Source: Caballeronia calidae (GTDB lineage: Bacteria > Pseudomonadota > Gammaproteobacteria > Burkholderiales > Burkholderiaceae). Taken from it: a DNA stretch of 64,000 nucleotides. The translations under genes were made by a program, and so were the position numbers. Positions within the stretch are counted from its first letter, which is position 1. Every line of letters begins with the position of its first letter. Where the stretch lies: the NCBI RefSeq assembly GCF_900044055.2, contig NZ_FCOX02000044.1, positions 1 through 64,000 of the forward strand. Direction: 5' to 3'. Shown one piece after another: positions 17,111-26,067 of the stretch. The notes under the pieces are model-generated. The model had not been told where the DNA came from and did not search any database. It saw only the letters and a list, made by a program, of their open reading frames with translations.

Positions 17111-17767
17111 ATGAATATCAAGTTCTTGACCCGTCTGTCCGTGTTCGCCGTCGCCGGCGCCCTCGTCGCCGGCTGCGCGACGCAGCAAGGCACCAACGCG
17201 GCGGTCGGCACCGGCGTCGGCGCTGCAACCGGCGCGGGCATCGGCGCCATTTTCGGCGGCGGCAAGGGCGCGGCGATCGGCGCAGCCACGGGCGCGGCGG
17301 TCGGCGGCATCACCGGCTACAACTGGCAGAACATCAAGAACAAGATTTCGGGCGACTCGAAGGGCACGGGCACGCAAGTGACCGAGCAGCAGGACGGCTC
17401 GCTGAAGGTGAACATCCCCAACTCGATCTCGTTCGACACGAACAGCTACGCGATCAAGCCGTCGTTCGATCCGGTGCTGAATTCCGTCACGCAGACGATG
17501 CAGCAGCATCCGGAGCTGATCGCGAACGTCATCGGCCATACGGATAACACGGGTCAGCCGGCGTACAACCAGACGCTGTCGCAGAATCGCGCGCAGAGCG
17601 TGGCTTCGTACATCGCAACGCACGGCATCCCGGCGCAGCGTCTGTCGTCGCAGGGCATGGGCCAGAACCAGCCGATCGCCGACAATTCGACGGAAGCCGG
17701 CCGTGCGCAGAACCGTCGCGTGGAGATCTACCTGCGCGCGACCGCGCAGCCGGGTCAAAGCCAGTAA
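17111..17767 (+). CDS. OmpA-family outer-membrane lipoprotein with glycine zipper (YiaD-like)
   Basis: 218-residue lipoprotein. AGGAGATCGAAG precedes the ATG at 17111; the lipobox LVAGC puts the lipid Cys at 22. Residues about 30-75 are a glycine zipper (GTGVGAATGAGIGAIFGGGKG and AAIGAATGAAVGGITG, quoted in parts), followed by an OmpA-C peptidoglycan-binding domain (ISFDTNSYAIKPSFDPVLN, IGHTDNTGQPAYNQTLSQNR, LSSQGMGQNQPIADN, NRRVEIYL). It should tether the outer membrane to peptidoglycan. It is monocistronic: two stem-loops follow, the second a clear terminator. Confidence 0.93.
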   Translation: MNIKFLTRLSVFAVAGALVAGCATQQGTNAAVGTGVGAATGAGIGAIFGGGKGAAIGAATGAAVGGITGYNWQNIKNKISGDSKGTGTQVTEQQDGSLKVNIPNSISFDTNSYAIKPSFDPVLNSVTQTMQQHPELIANVIGHTDNTGQPAYNQTLSQNRAQSVASYIATHGIPAQRLSSQGMGQNQPIADNSTEAGRAQNRRVEIYLRATAQPGQSQ

Positions 17768-17789
17768 AGCACTTGATTTGAAGGGGAAA

Positions 17790-17812
17790 GTCGCCGTCGC
17801 CATGACGGCGAC
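17790..17812 (+). terminator. Stem-loop just after OmpA-family gene, no U tract
   Basis: GTCGCCGTC, loop GCCAT, GACGGCGAC; a perfect 9-bp stem 22 bases after the stop codon. With no T run it may be a 3' stabilising hairpin rather than a terminator. Confidence 0.45.
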
Positions 17813-17941
17813 CGAGGCAGAGGCCGAGCGCCGGCAAATCGCCTGAAAATTTTTGAAACTTGGGCGCGGCGGTGCTGTCTGTCCTTACGGTAGGTGGATG
17901 GCGATGCCATTGCCTGCCATTCTCCTCTTGTCGTTGTTGCT

Positions 17942-17971
17942 CCGGGGCCCAATTGGACCCCGGTTTTTTTT
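17942..17971 (+). terminator. Strong intrinsic terminator between OmpA-family gene and metG
   Basis: CCGGGG / CCCCGG stem with inner CC/GG pairs and a run of eight T. It ends either the OmpA-family transcript or an independent small RNA made from the 17.8-17.97 kb gap. Confidence 0.9.
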
Positions 17972-18044
17972 GGGCGGTCGATTTTCATCACCGTTCCGCG
18001 GCGACGCCTCGGCCAACGCATCACCCCGGCCGCTTCCCTTGCCC

Positions 18045-18053
18045 TGCTAGAAT
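18045..18053 (+). promoter_or_regulatory. Extended -10 promoter element before metG
   Basis: TGCTAGAAT matches an extended -10 (TGnTATAAT-like), 56 bases upstream of the metG ATG and downstream of the terminator at 17942-17971. No good -35 is visible at the right spacing, which is acceptable for extended -10 promoters. Confidence 0.45.
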
Positions 18054-18108
18054 CGATATTCCGCTTTTTTTCAATCACTTCGAGCCACTCCCACCGGGCC
18101 GCGCCTTT

Positions 18109-20229
18109 ATGTCAGCACCGATTTCCGCCACTGCCGCCGCCGCGCCTGCCGTTCAGAACGGCCGCCGCCAGATCCTCGTCACGTCCGCGTTGCCTTATGC
18201 AAACGGTCAGATTCATATCGGCCACATGGTCGAATACATTCAGACGGATATCTGGGTTCGGACGCTGCGAATGCATGGCCACGAGGTCTATTACGTCGGC
18301 GCGGACGACACCCACGGCACGCCGGTCATGCTGCGCGCCGAGAAGGAAGGCATCACGCCCAAAGCACTGATCGAGCGCGTCTGGAAAGAGCACAAGCGCG
18401 ACTTCGACAGCTTCGGCATCTCGTTCGACAACTACTATTCGACCGATGCCGAGGAAAACCGCGTCCTCTGCAACTCGATCTATGGCGCGCTTCAGCAAGC
18501 GGGGCTGATCGAGGCGCGCGACATCGAGCAGGCGTACGATCCGGTCAAGGAAATGTTCCTGCCGGACCGCTTCATCAAGGGCGAGTGTCCGAAGTGCGGC
18601 GCGAAGGACCAATACGGCGACAACTGCGAAGTCTGCGGCTCGACGTATCAACCGACCGAACTCATCAATCCGTATTCGGTGGTATCGGGCGCGACGCCTA
18701 TCCGCAAGACATCGACGCATTATTTCTTCAAGCTCTCCGATCCGCGTTGCGAGCAATTCCTGCGCGGCTGGGTGAGCGGCCTCGCGCAGCCGGAAGCCAC
18801 GAACAAGATGCGTGAGTGGCTCGGCGACAAGGGCGAAGCCAAGCTCGCCGATTGGGACATTTCGCGCGATTCGCCCTACTTCGGCTTCGAGATTCCGGGG
18901 GCGCCGGGCAAGTATTTCTATGTCTGGGTCGATGCGCCGGTCGGCTATTACGCGAGTTTCAAGAATCTCGCGGATCGCGTCGGCGTGAATTTCGATGAAT
19001 GGGTGAAGCCCGGCTCGAAGGCCGAGCAATATCACTTCATCGGCAAGGACATCCTGTACTTCCACACGCTGTTCTGGCCGGCGATGCTCGAATTCTCCGG
19101 TCATCGCACGCCGACGAACGTATTTGCGCACGGCTTCCTCACCGTCGACGGCGCGAAGATGTCGAAGTCGCGCGGCACGTTCATCACCGCGCAGAGCGTG
19201 ATCGACACGGGCCTCAATCCCGAGTGGCTGCGCTACTACTTCGCGGCGAAGCTGAACAGCACCATGGAAGACATCGACCTGAACCTCGACGACTTCCAGG
19301 CGCGCGTGAACAGCGATCTCGTCGGCAAGTATGTGAACATCGCGAGCCGCGCGGCGGGCTTCCTGATCAAGCGCTTCGACGGCCGCGTGCAGGACAGCGC
19401 GATGAATCACCCGCTGCTCGAACAACTGCGCTCGACGATTCCGCAGATCGCCGGTTTCTACGAGTCGCGCGAATACGGCCGCGCGCTGCGCACGACGATG
19501 GAGCTCGCCGACGCCGTCAACGCCTATGTGGATACCGCGAAGCCGTGGGACCAGGCGAAAGACCCGGCGAATGCCGTCGCGCTGCATGAAACCTGCAGCG
19601 TGAGCCTCGAAGCGTTCCGCCTGTTGTCGCTCGCGCTGAAGCCGGTGTTGCCGAAGCTCGCCGAGTCGGTCGAATCGTTCCTCGGCATTGCGCCGCTCGT
19701 CTGGGCCGATGCGACGAAGCCGCTGTCGTCGGCCAGCGCGATCAACGCGTACAAGCATCTGACGACGCGTGTCGATCCGAAGCAGATCGAAGCCTTGCTG
19801 GCTGCGAACCGCGAATCGCTGCAACCGGGAGCTGAGGCTGCTGCTCCGGCTCCGGTCAAAGCCACGGCGAAGAAGGAGGCAGAATCGGGCGTCATTTCCA
19901 TCGATGACTTTGCGAAGGTCGATCTGCGCATCGCGAAGATCGTCGATTGCAAGGCAGTAGAAGGCTCGGACAAGCTGCTGCAGCTGACGCTCGATGTCGG
20001 CGAGGACAAGACCCGGAACGTGTTCTCGGGCATCAAATCGGCGTATCAGCCGCAGGATCTGATCGGCAAGTTCACCGTGATGGTGGTGAATCTCGCGCCG
20101 CGCAAGATGAAGTTCGGCCTCTCGGAAGGGATGGTGCTGGCGGCATCGGCGACGGATGAGAAGGCCGAGCCGGGGCTTTATATTCTCGAACCGCATAGCG
20201 GCGCGAAGGCGGGAATGCGGGTGAAGTAA
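18109..20229 (+). CDS. metG: Methionyl-tRNA synthetase
   Basis: Charges initiator and elongator tRNA-Met. 706 residues, the full-length form with a C-terminal dimerisation/tRNA-binding domain. The class I HIGH motif is at residues 36-39 (ANGQIHIGHMVE), the zinc knuckle is GECPKCGAKDQYGDNCEVCG near 160, KMSKS is at 350-354 (GAKMSKSRGTF), and the C-terminal Trbp111-like domain begins IDDFAKVDLRIAKIVDCKAV near residue 600. A linker rich in Ala and Pro joins it to the core. The ATG at 18109 is chosen over upstream in-frame codons because family similarity begins just after it. It is followed by a strong terminator. Confidence 0.98.
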   Translation: MSAPISATAAAAPAVQNGRRQILVTSALPYANGQIHIGHMVEYIQTDIWVRTLRMHGHEVYYVGADDTHGTPVMLRAEKEGITPKALIERVWKEHKRDFDSFGISFDNYYSTDAEENRVLCNSIYGALQQAGLIEARDIEQAYDPVKEMFLPDRFIKGECPKCGAKDQYGDNCEVCGSTYQPTELINPYSVVSGATPIRKTSTHYFFKLSDPRCEQFLRGWVSGLAQPEATNKMREWLGDKGEAKLADWDISRDSPYFGFEIPGAPGKYFYVWVDAPVGYYASFKNLADRVGVNFDEWVKPGSKAEQYHFIGKDILYFHTLFWPAMLEFSGHRTPTNVFAHGFLTVDGAKMSKSRGTFITAQSVIDTGLNPEWLRYYFAAKLNSTMEDIDLNLDDFQARVNSDLVGKYVNIASRAAGFLIKRFDGRVQDSAMNHPLLEQLRSTIPQIAGFYESREYGRALRTTMELADAVNAYVDTAKPWDQAKDPANAVALHETCSVSLEAFRLLSLALKPVLPKLAESVESFLGIAPLVWADATKPLSSASAINAYKHLTTRVDPKQIEALLAANRESLQPGAEAAAPAPVKATAKKEAESGVISIDDFAKVDLRIAKIVDCKAVEGSDKLLQLTLDVGEDKTRNVFSGIKSAYQPQDLIGKFTVMVVNLAPRKMKFGLSEGMVLAASATDEKAEPGLYILEPHSGAKAGMRVK

Positions 20230-20270
20230 GCCCGCAGTCCTGGGGCGCTCCGGCGCCTCGGCCCCAAAGA

Positions 20271-20305
20271 AAAAGCACGCTGCGAGGCGTGCTTTTCTTC
20301 TTTTG
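20271..20305 (+). terminator. Bidirectional intrinsic terminator after metG
   Basis: AAAAGCACGC, loop TGCGAG, GCGTGCTTTT followed by CTTCTTTT; flanked by A and T runs so it can act on both strands. It separates metG from the convergent fimbrial cluster. Confidence 0.9.
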
Positions 20306-20347
20306 GCGATGCCGGGCCTGTGCGGCACCGGCGAGTAGCGGCTGCCG

Positions 20348-20869
20348 TCAGTTGTACGTGAATGCGACGGTCGCCGACGCGTTCACCGAGCCGGCCGTCA
20401 ACGCACCGAGCTTGTAGAACTGCGCGACCATCGGGATAGTCATGGAGTTGGATGCGTCCACCGTGCCCATATTGGTCGCGCTGTTGAGTGTAAAGGGTGT
20501 GCCAGTGGTCGCGCCTACACTGCTCGCAGTCAGCAATTGCACACCCACCTGCTGGGCCGCACCCGTATTCTTCAACACACTCGCGACCGTATCCATCGTG
20601 CCGGTAATCGTCATCGATACCTTGGCGCCGGCTGAGCAGTTGGTCAGCTTCAGGTTGAATGCTGCAGGGTTACTCGTCGTGCCGGTGAAGTTGCTGACGG
20701 TCACGCTGCCCAGTTGAATGGTCTGATTCGCGGTTGTGGTATCCACGGTACAAGACGCTGGAAGAATATCGCCCTCGAAATAGAGGTACGCGTCCGGAGC
20801 TACCGCGAATGCCGATCCGGCAGCTGTCGCAACGAGAATGCCAAAAAGTGCTTTCTTGAAAATACGCAT
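20348..20869 (-). CDS. Type 1-like fimbrial subunit (minor pilin)
   Basis: 173-residue secreted pilin, last gene of the second chaperone-usher cluster. The signal peptide is MRIFKKALFGILVATAAGSA, cleaved after FA. The mature domain has the FimA pattern: YFEGDILPASCTVDTTTANQ, then FNLKLTNCSAGAKVSMTITG with the paired Cys, and the C-terminal beta-zipper SVNASATVAFTYN with penultimate Tyr. The ribosome site (GGAA) is weak. It follows the adhesin gene by 98 bases. It differs from the two pilins at the head of the cluster, so it is probably a minor, adaptor or anchor subunit. Confidence 0.88.
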   Translation of the reverse strand: MRIFKKALFGILVATAAGSAFAVAPDAYLYFEGDILPASCTVDTTTANQTIQLGSVTVSNFTGTTSNPAAFNLKLTNCSAGAKVSMTITGTMDTVASVLKNTGAAQQVGVQLLTASSVGATTGTPFTLNSATNMGTVDASNSMTIPMVAQFYKLGALTAGSVNASATVAFTYN

Positions 20870-20967
20870 GACTTGATGTTCCGTAAAAAGGCTGGCCCAA
20901 CTTTCTTGAGAGCGTCGCCAGTTTCCGCTGTCAAGGGTGACCCGTGGCTCAGTGCACGATTGATGCA

Positions 20968-22053
20968 TCATTGATACAGGACATACATGGTCATCGTGGC
21001 ATTCGCCTTTCCGGGCGTAACCGTGCCCGTCTTGGCGTAGCGTGCCATCATCGGAACGACATAACTGCCGCCCACCGACCCGTTGAACTGGCTCAGATCC
21101 CGCCATGGCGACGTCGACAATGGGTATACGGTTCCTCCTGCAGTGAGCAACTGCACGCCCACTCCGCCAGCGGAAGACTGAACGTTGTCAAGTTTCGCGA
21201 TGTCCGTCGCTGCCGTCCCGTTCGTTGGCACGATCTGATACTTCACAGTGCTGATCATTCCAGAGGCAGTGCCAGTGACGATTGCCCCCGCCGGGCAGTC
21301 ATTGAACTCGATGTTGAACGGAACGTTATTGTTCCGTGCTTGATCGACATCCGCCACGAGGGGCGTACCCATACGTACGTGGACATCCGGTGTTGTGCAG
21401 GTCATCGGCACGATGGTGACGGCCGAGATGTCGTAGGTGACAGCCAGACTCTCCAGCGCCGTGCCGGCCGCCTGTCCTTCGACGGGAGCAGCCCTCCCCA
21501 CCGTACCGGAGATAACTCCGGTTTGCGCCACGGTACCCGTCTTCACGAGCGCCACGGAAATCTGCGAGCCGGACGGACCCGTCATCGGAGTGGCTGGGGT
21601 GGCGCAGACTTGCCCATACCAAATGTTTCTTATGCTGACCCACGGTGAAGACCAGCCGCCTGGGTATGCACAGGGGGCACTGGGGGTGAAGTAATAGCGG
21701 GCCTGGACAACGAGGCCGACGCCGGGAACGTTGGTATTCCAGACGGTAAGACCGTTGTATGTTTGGCCAGAGTTCGTGTTGAAACTGTCGCCGACGATGC
21801 TTCGTACGCCGCCGTTTCCAGTACCTCCATTGCACTCCCATAAATCCGTGCTCTGGGGTGACTGGACCCAGTTAGTAAGCAAGCTACCGGGCGCCAGATC
21901 ACGTGCTACCGACACCGTTGCCGGCAAAGAAAGCAAAAATGCGCTACCGTCCCCGCCCCGCATGCAGGCAGCCGATGCGCCTGAAGCGATCGTCAGCAGA
22001 AGCAGTGCTACTCCAAACCGGCGCGCGATCCGCGCCAATCCAATCCAAGTCAT
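20968..22053 (-). CDS. Fimbrial tip adhesin, two-domain (FimH-like)
   Basis: 361 residues with signal peptide (GVALLLLTIASGASA), then an N-terminal domain of about 200 residues (DLWECNGGTGNGGVRSIVGD, NTNVPGVGLVVQARYYFTPS, WVSIRNIWYGQVCATP) and a C-terminal pilin domain (TIVPMTCTTPDVHVRMGTPL, VPFNIEFNDCPAGAIVTG) ending TVTPGKANATMTMYVLYQ. Length, two-domain layout and penultimate Tyr-like end fit a tip adhesin; the receptor cannot be inferred. It begins 31 bases after the usher stop, so the two are co-transcribed. Confidence 0.87.
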   Translation of the reverse strand: MTWIGLARIARRFGVALLLLTIASGASAACMRGGDGSAFLLSLPATVSVARDLAPGSLLTNWVQSPQSTDLWECNGGTGNGGVRSIVGDSFNTNSGQTYNGLTVWNTNVPGVGLVVQARYYFTPSAPCAYPGGWSSPWVSIRNIWYGQVCATPATPMTGPSGSQISVALVKTGTVAQTGVISGTVGRAAPVEGQAAGTALESLAVTYDISAVTIVPMTCTTPDVHVRMGTPLVADVDQARNNNVPFNIEFNDCPAGAIVTGTASGMISTVKYQIVPTNGTAATDIAKLDNVQSSAGGVGVQLLTAGGTVYPLSTSPWRDLSQFNGSVGGSYVVPMMARYAKTGTVTPGKANATMTMYVLYQ

Positions 22054-22084
22054 TTTCAATTTCCGAGTGATGGCTGCCGCGTGT

Positions 22085-24865
22085 TCATTGGCAGATCGTT
22101 TCTGCAAACAGTGTCGATGCTGACGCGGTTTTCGAAGCTGCGGGAAGGTCGTATCGCACCTTGCAGCTCTGGTTTGCACCGTCGCCCCACTTCAACGCGA
22201 AGTCGGCCTGCGGCTGCTTCATATAGAACATTGCGCGACTGCCCTGGGCAACCGTACCGACGATCTTGCCTTCGGGATCGACCACATCGGCGCCGAACGG
22301 CACCATTTCGCCATTCGATTGGTGCACGCGGATGACCACTGCCTGGCCGCGGTTCTCCGTGTCGAACTTGACGCGCACCACCGAGCCGGCGGTCGGCGCG
22401 AAGTGCTGCTCCGTTGACTTCAGCTGAACGCCCAACGGCAGGCCCTTCGTGTCGATCTCCACGGTGTTCATCGAATACGGTTCCATGCCCGTAATCAGCG
22501 CGTGACCGCGGCCATCCACGCGCACGCCCGGCGAACTGGCCACGCGTGCGCCGACTGCATCCTTGGCCTCGACGATCGCGAGCGTGTCACCCGTTTGCGG
22601 CGACAACACGACGCCACCGTCGTAAGCGACGATCGAGCCCGATAGTCCACCGCCGACCTGCGTGTAACCGTTGGCGTGACCGACGTTGGCACGTAGTTGC
22701 GTGTACGGCGACAGATACCCCGCGTTCGCATTGATACTGGAACCGTTCTGGTTGCCACCCCACTGGTACCCTGCCGTGACGCCGTAATTGAACTCGTAGT
22801 TCTTGCCCGCCGCTCCGCTGAACGTCTCCTGAATTTGATTGCTGCCGTCCCGCGTATCGTGCGAGTAGCTCGTCATCGTATTGGCGATGGTCGCACCGAG
22901 ATCCAGCGGAATGGTCAGGTTGACCATGTACCGGTTGCTCCAGCGTGACGAGCTCGCATCGAGCTCGCGCGACGCCGACACGCCCAGGCCCACTCGACGG
23001 ATGTTCGTGTTGTAGCCGATCTGGAACGAGGTATCACGGCCTGACCGGTTCCAGTAGTTCTGCGTAAACCCCGAGAGATAAAGCGAGCCGTACTGGCTGA
23101 GGTTCTGGTTCACCGTGACCTGCAGGCGACCCTTCTGGATGCCCTGATCCAGGGTCGCGATGCCGCGCATGGAAAGATCACGGAGCGTCATCGCATCCTG
23201 GAAGTTCAGGAAGCCGCTCGTCGAATAGCGATACGCCGCAAGCGTCACATCCGTGCTGGTCGGTGTGAAGGTGCGCGAATACGAAAGCCGCAAGCTTTGC
23301 CCGTTGTGGCTCTGCATGTTCGCGCGGCTCGCATTGGCCTGCGTGACGTCAAAGCCGAACGCGCCGATCGGCGTGTTCAGCGCAGCGCCGGCCGCCGCTG
23401 AGAAGTAGTTCTCAGCGATGATCGCGCCACCATACAAGGTGACGAAGTTATTCAGACCGTGCGTCAGGTTGGCCTCGAAGACGAACGGCGCACTGCTGAG
23501 ACTCGTATTTCGGTACAGGCCGGCCGCGAGGCTGTATCGCCAACGTCCGTCACGCAGCGCATTGACCGGTGCGGCATACGGAAGCACCGACGTATGCTGA
23601 CTGCCATCCGCCTCGGTCACGATCACCTGCAGGTCACCGCCGTAGCCGGTCGGGTAAAGATCGCTCAGTTCGAACGGCCCCGGCGGAACGGTGATCTCAT
23701 AGATGATGTTGCCGCTCTGCTTGACCTGAACCTTCGCGTTCGTGTTCGCGATGCCGCGCACGGTCGGTGCGTAGCCGCGCTCCGATTCGGGATACATCCG
23801 GTCGTCCGTGCCGATCTGCGCACCGCGCACGCCGAACGAGTCGAAGATCCTGCCGTCCGTGTACGAATCGCCAACGGTGAGCTGGCTCTTGATCGGCGCA
23901 AAGGAACGTTGGAGATACGTCTGCATGCTCTGCACGTGTGTGCCCGAGCCCGACGTATTGGTGACGTTGCCGTTGTACCGGAAGCGCCACGGACCGATGT
24001 TGACACCCGCAGCCAGGCCGAGGTAGCTCTGCGTGTTCGAGAAGCCGCTAGCGCTCGAGTGATAGACGTTGCCGTTGTACTGGACCACGGCGGCGGGAAT
24101 GCCATCGTCCCAAAACTTCGGGTCGACCCAGCCACGCGCGTTCCGGCTCATCATCGCCTGGGGCACGCTGACATCGAGACGCTGTTCGCCCATATCGAAT
24201 GTGGCGGTTGCCTGCGGAATCAGGTCGTTCAGCGGCACCGCGCCATGGCCATCCGCATCATCGAGCTTTGCCTGGGCGGCCTCGCTGAGATGCGTGATAT
24301 CGACGCCCATGCGCATGAGCAGATCGCGGTCGAACACCGGCTGCGCAGTCTTTCCTGGGCCGTTCACTTCGCGCAGCGTGACGTCGGTCGTGCCGATCCA
24401 TGTCTGATTGACGTACAGCGCGGCGCGATAGTTGCCGGCGGGCGCGAGATTGCCCTTGTTGAAGCGACTGATGTCGAGATCCGTAGCACCGCTGCCGGCG
24501 AGGAATTGCGAGTTGAACTGGACGTTCACGGGCTCTGCCGGCACGGCCACAGCCGGGACCGTGTCAGACGCGGCCAGATCCGTCGAATTCGGTTTCGCCG
24601 CTTGCGCCCCCAGCGTCAAGGGCACAGGCACGACGGACTCTGCGCTGCCCTCGCCCGAAGCTGCCGGACTTTTTTCGTCCGCAGCGACTGCATCCGCGGC
24701 CGATGCGGCTCCCGAGTGCACGGACGCATGCGCAACCGGAGCCTCCTCTGCTTTCGCGTGAGCGGCGGCGAAAGCGAGAAACACGGCGACACTCGCCTGA
24801 CTCAGCGACAGCAGATCAGCGTTGACCGCCTTCGAGTTCGATTTTGAGTAACGAATATTCTTCAT
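22085..24865 (-). CDS. Outer-membrane fimbrial usher (FimD/PapC family)
   Basis: 926 residues. A signal peptide of about 39 residues (ASVAVFLAFAAAHAKA) is followed by an unusual Ala/Ser/Val/Pro-rich stretch to about residue 115, absent from most ushers. The usher N domain then starts at VNVQFNSQFLAGSGATDLDI, with RFNKGNLAPAGNYRAALYVN. Barrel motifs include FAPIKSQLTVGDSYTDGRIF, FGVRGAQIGTDDRMYPESE, GYAPTVRGIANTNAKVQVKQ and VPPGPFELSDLYPTGYGGDL. The plug and C-terminal domains end VRYDLPAASKTASASTLFAE. Secretes and assembles the subunits encoded around it. Lies 208 bases after the chaperone gene. Confidence 0.95.
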   Translation of the reverse strand: MKNIRYSKSNSKAVNADLLSLSQASVAVFLAFAAAHAKAEEAPVAHASVHSGAASAADAVAADEKSPAASGEGSAESVVPVPLTLGAQAAKPNSTDLAASDTVPAVAVPAEPVNVQFNSQFLAGSGATDLDISRFNKGNLAPAGNYRAALYVNQTWIGTTDVTLREVNGPGKTAQPVFDRDLLMRMGVDITHLSEAAQAKLDDADGHGAVPLNDLIPQATATFDMGEQRLDVSVPQAMMSRNARGWVDPKFWDDGIPAAVVQYNGNVYHSSASGFSNTQSYLGLAAGVNIGPWRFRYNGNVTNTSGSGTHVQSMQTYLQRSFAPIKSQLTVGDSYTDGRIFDSFGVRGAQIGTDDRMYPESERGYAPTVRGIANTNAKVQVKQSGNIIYEITVPPGPFELSDLYPTGYGGDLQVIVTEADGSQHTSVLPYAAPVNALRDGRWRYSLAAGLYRNTSLSSAPFVFEANLTHGLNNFVTLYGGAIIAENYFSAAAGAALNTPIGAFGFDVTQANASRANMQSHNGQSLRLSYSRTFTPTSTDVTLAAYRYSTSGFLNFQDAMTLRDLSMRGIATLDQGIQKGRLQVTVNQNLSQYGSLYLSGFTQNYWNRSGRDTSFQIGYNTNIRRVGLGVSASRELDASSSRWSNRYMVNLTIPLDLGATIANTMTSYSHDTRDGSNQIQETFSGAAGKNYEFNYGVTAGYQWGGNQNGSSINANAGYLSPYTQLRANVGHANGYTQVGGGLSGSIVAYDGGVVLSPQTGDTLAIVEAKDAVGARVASSPGVRVDGRGHALITGMEPYSMNTVEIDTKGLPLGVQLKSTEQHFAPTAGSVVRVKFDTENRGQAVVIRVHQSNGEMVPFGADVVDPEGKIVGTVAQGSRAMFYMKQPQADFALKWGDGANQSCKVRYDLPAASKTASASTLFAETICQ

Positions 24866-25073
24866 TTTGAGCCGAATTCACAGGCGAAGCCGGTCCCTGC
24901 CAATGCGAGCGGGCATTGGAGTCGAAACCTTCTGGCTTGCGACCACGGAATACAGTGATGTGGCGAGAGACGGAGGGTCGTCAATCTGACGACTTTCGAA
25001 TCAGCTTTTTCAGGCCTGCGATTTCCGGGCTCGCTGGTTTAATTGATCGATCGGACCGCGTGCACGACCGCGC

Positions 25074-25817
25074 TTACTGCAGCGACGCTTCGTGCTTGGC
25101 AGGACCGCCGTAATCGTTCAGCGTCGTGAACAAGACCTTTCCATTTACCGAAGCCGCCGCCGACAGGGGCAGCGAAATCTGGCCACCGGGAGGCACCATG
25201 TCGCCCTCGTCGAACTTCGGCGCGGAGGCACCCTCACCAATCTGGGCGGAGATGATCGTGACGTGATAAGGCGTAGGATTGGATACCTGAAGGGACGCTT
25301 TACCCTTTTCCGTAGTCAAGTGCCACGTAAGCTTGTCCGGTGCATCATCCGACTTGCCCTGCAGCCCTGCCGGACGGAAGAAAAACTTCAAACGCGAGCG
25401 AAAAGCCAGTTGAACGTAATTCGGACCGGCCTCGGCTTCGGTGGGCTTGGGCGGCACTTCGAGCAGGTTGAACCACAACAGGCTCTCGCGATCCTGAGGC
25501 ATCGGTTCGCCCGTATAAGAAATGCGAATGGTCTGCGACTTCGTCGGATCGATGCGCGCAATCGCCGGCGTAAGAATAAATGGCAGATCGAGCTTACTCG
25601 GATCGACCTTCGGATCACCCTTGTCGAACCATACCTGCGTAAGCGCCGGACTCTTTCCTACATTGGACAGCTTGACGGTGACTTCGCTATCTGTAGCCTT
25701 GTAAATCACACGCGTACCCGCGATGACGACCGAGGCACGGCTCGTAAAAGACAGCATAAGACCTATGGCCAGAAAACCCACGGCCAATACGTTGAGGATA
25801 ATCTTTCGGGAATTCAT
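25074..25817 (-). CDS. Periplasmic fimbrial chaperone (PapD/FimC family)
   Basis: 247 residues. The hydrophobic N terminus (IILNVLAVGFLAIGLMLSFT) is a signal peptide ending SRA. Domain 1 has VVIAGTRVIYKATDSEVTVK and the conserved PALTQVWFDKGD; ARIDPTKSQTIRISYTGEP holds the subunit-binding strand, and DRESLLWFNLLEVPPKP is the PapD signature. Domain 2 has LQVSNPTPYHVTIISAQIG. I prefer the ATG at 25817 to an in-frame TTG at 25826; neither has a clear ribosome site. The 250-base gap to the pilin gene upstream contains the stem-loop at 26031-26052. Confidence 0.94.
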   Translation of the reverse strand: MNSRKIILNVLAVGFLAIGLMLSFTSRASVVIAGTRVIYKATDSEVTVKLSNVGKSPALTQVWFDKGDPKVDPSKLDLPFILTPAIARIDPTKSQTIRISYTGEPMPQDRESLLWFNLLEVPPKPTEAEAGPNYVQLAFRSRLKFFFRPAGLQGKSDDAPDKLTWHLTTEKGKASLQVSNPTPYHVTIISAQIGEGASAPKFDEGDMVPPGGQISLPLSAAASVNGKVLFTTLNDYGGPAKHEASLQ

Positions 25818-26030
25818 GACAGACAATCAAAGAATGTGATTCGACAACCAGCGACGTGCATGTAAACGGGTCCAAGCGGTCACAGCGGAGCACAAAAAAG
25901 TGCGGCTTCGCCCGATTCACTCCGGCAAGGACAACTCAGGAAGAATCAGTCGATATGGACTAAGGCCAGCAGAACAAGCGTTACGAGGCAAGTCCATGGC
26001 ACTCGGTTCTTCCTTAGCTTTCCCAATGGA

Positions 26031-26052
26031 GAATGGTGCCGAAGCACCATTC
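26031..26052 (-). promoter_or_regulatory. Perfect 9-bp hairpin with UUCG tetraloop after major pilin gene
   Basis: On the minus strand GAATGGTGC-TTCG-GCACCATTC, 15 bases beyond the pilin stop codon. The UUCG loop makes it exceptionally stable. No T run follows. Placed between pilin and chaperone genes it resembles the stabilising or attenuating hairpins known from pilus operons. Confidence 0.7.
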
Positions 26053-26067
26053 CTCTCACATAGATGC

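Noticed and set aside
17768..18108. T-box or other amino-acid riboswitch before metG
   Set aside because: No T-box sequence or S-box core; only a terminator and an extended -10 are visible.
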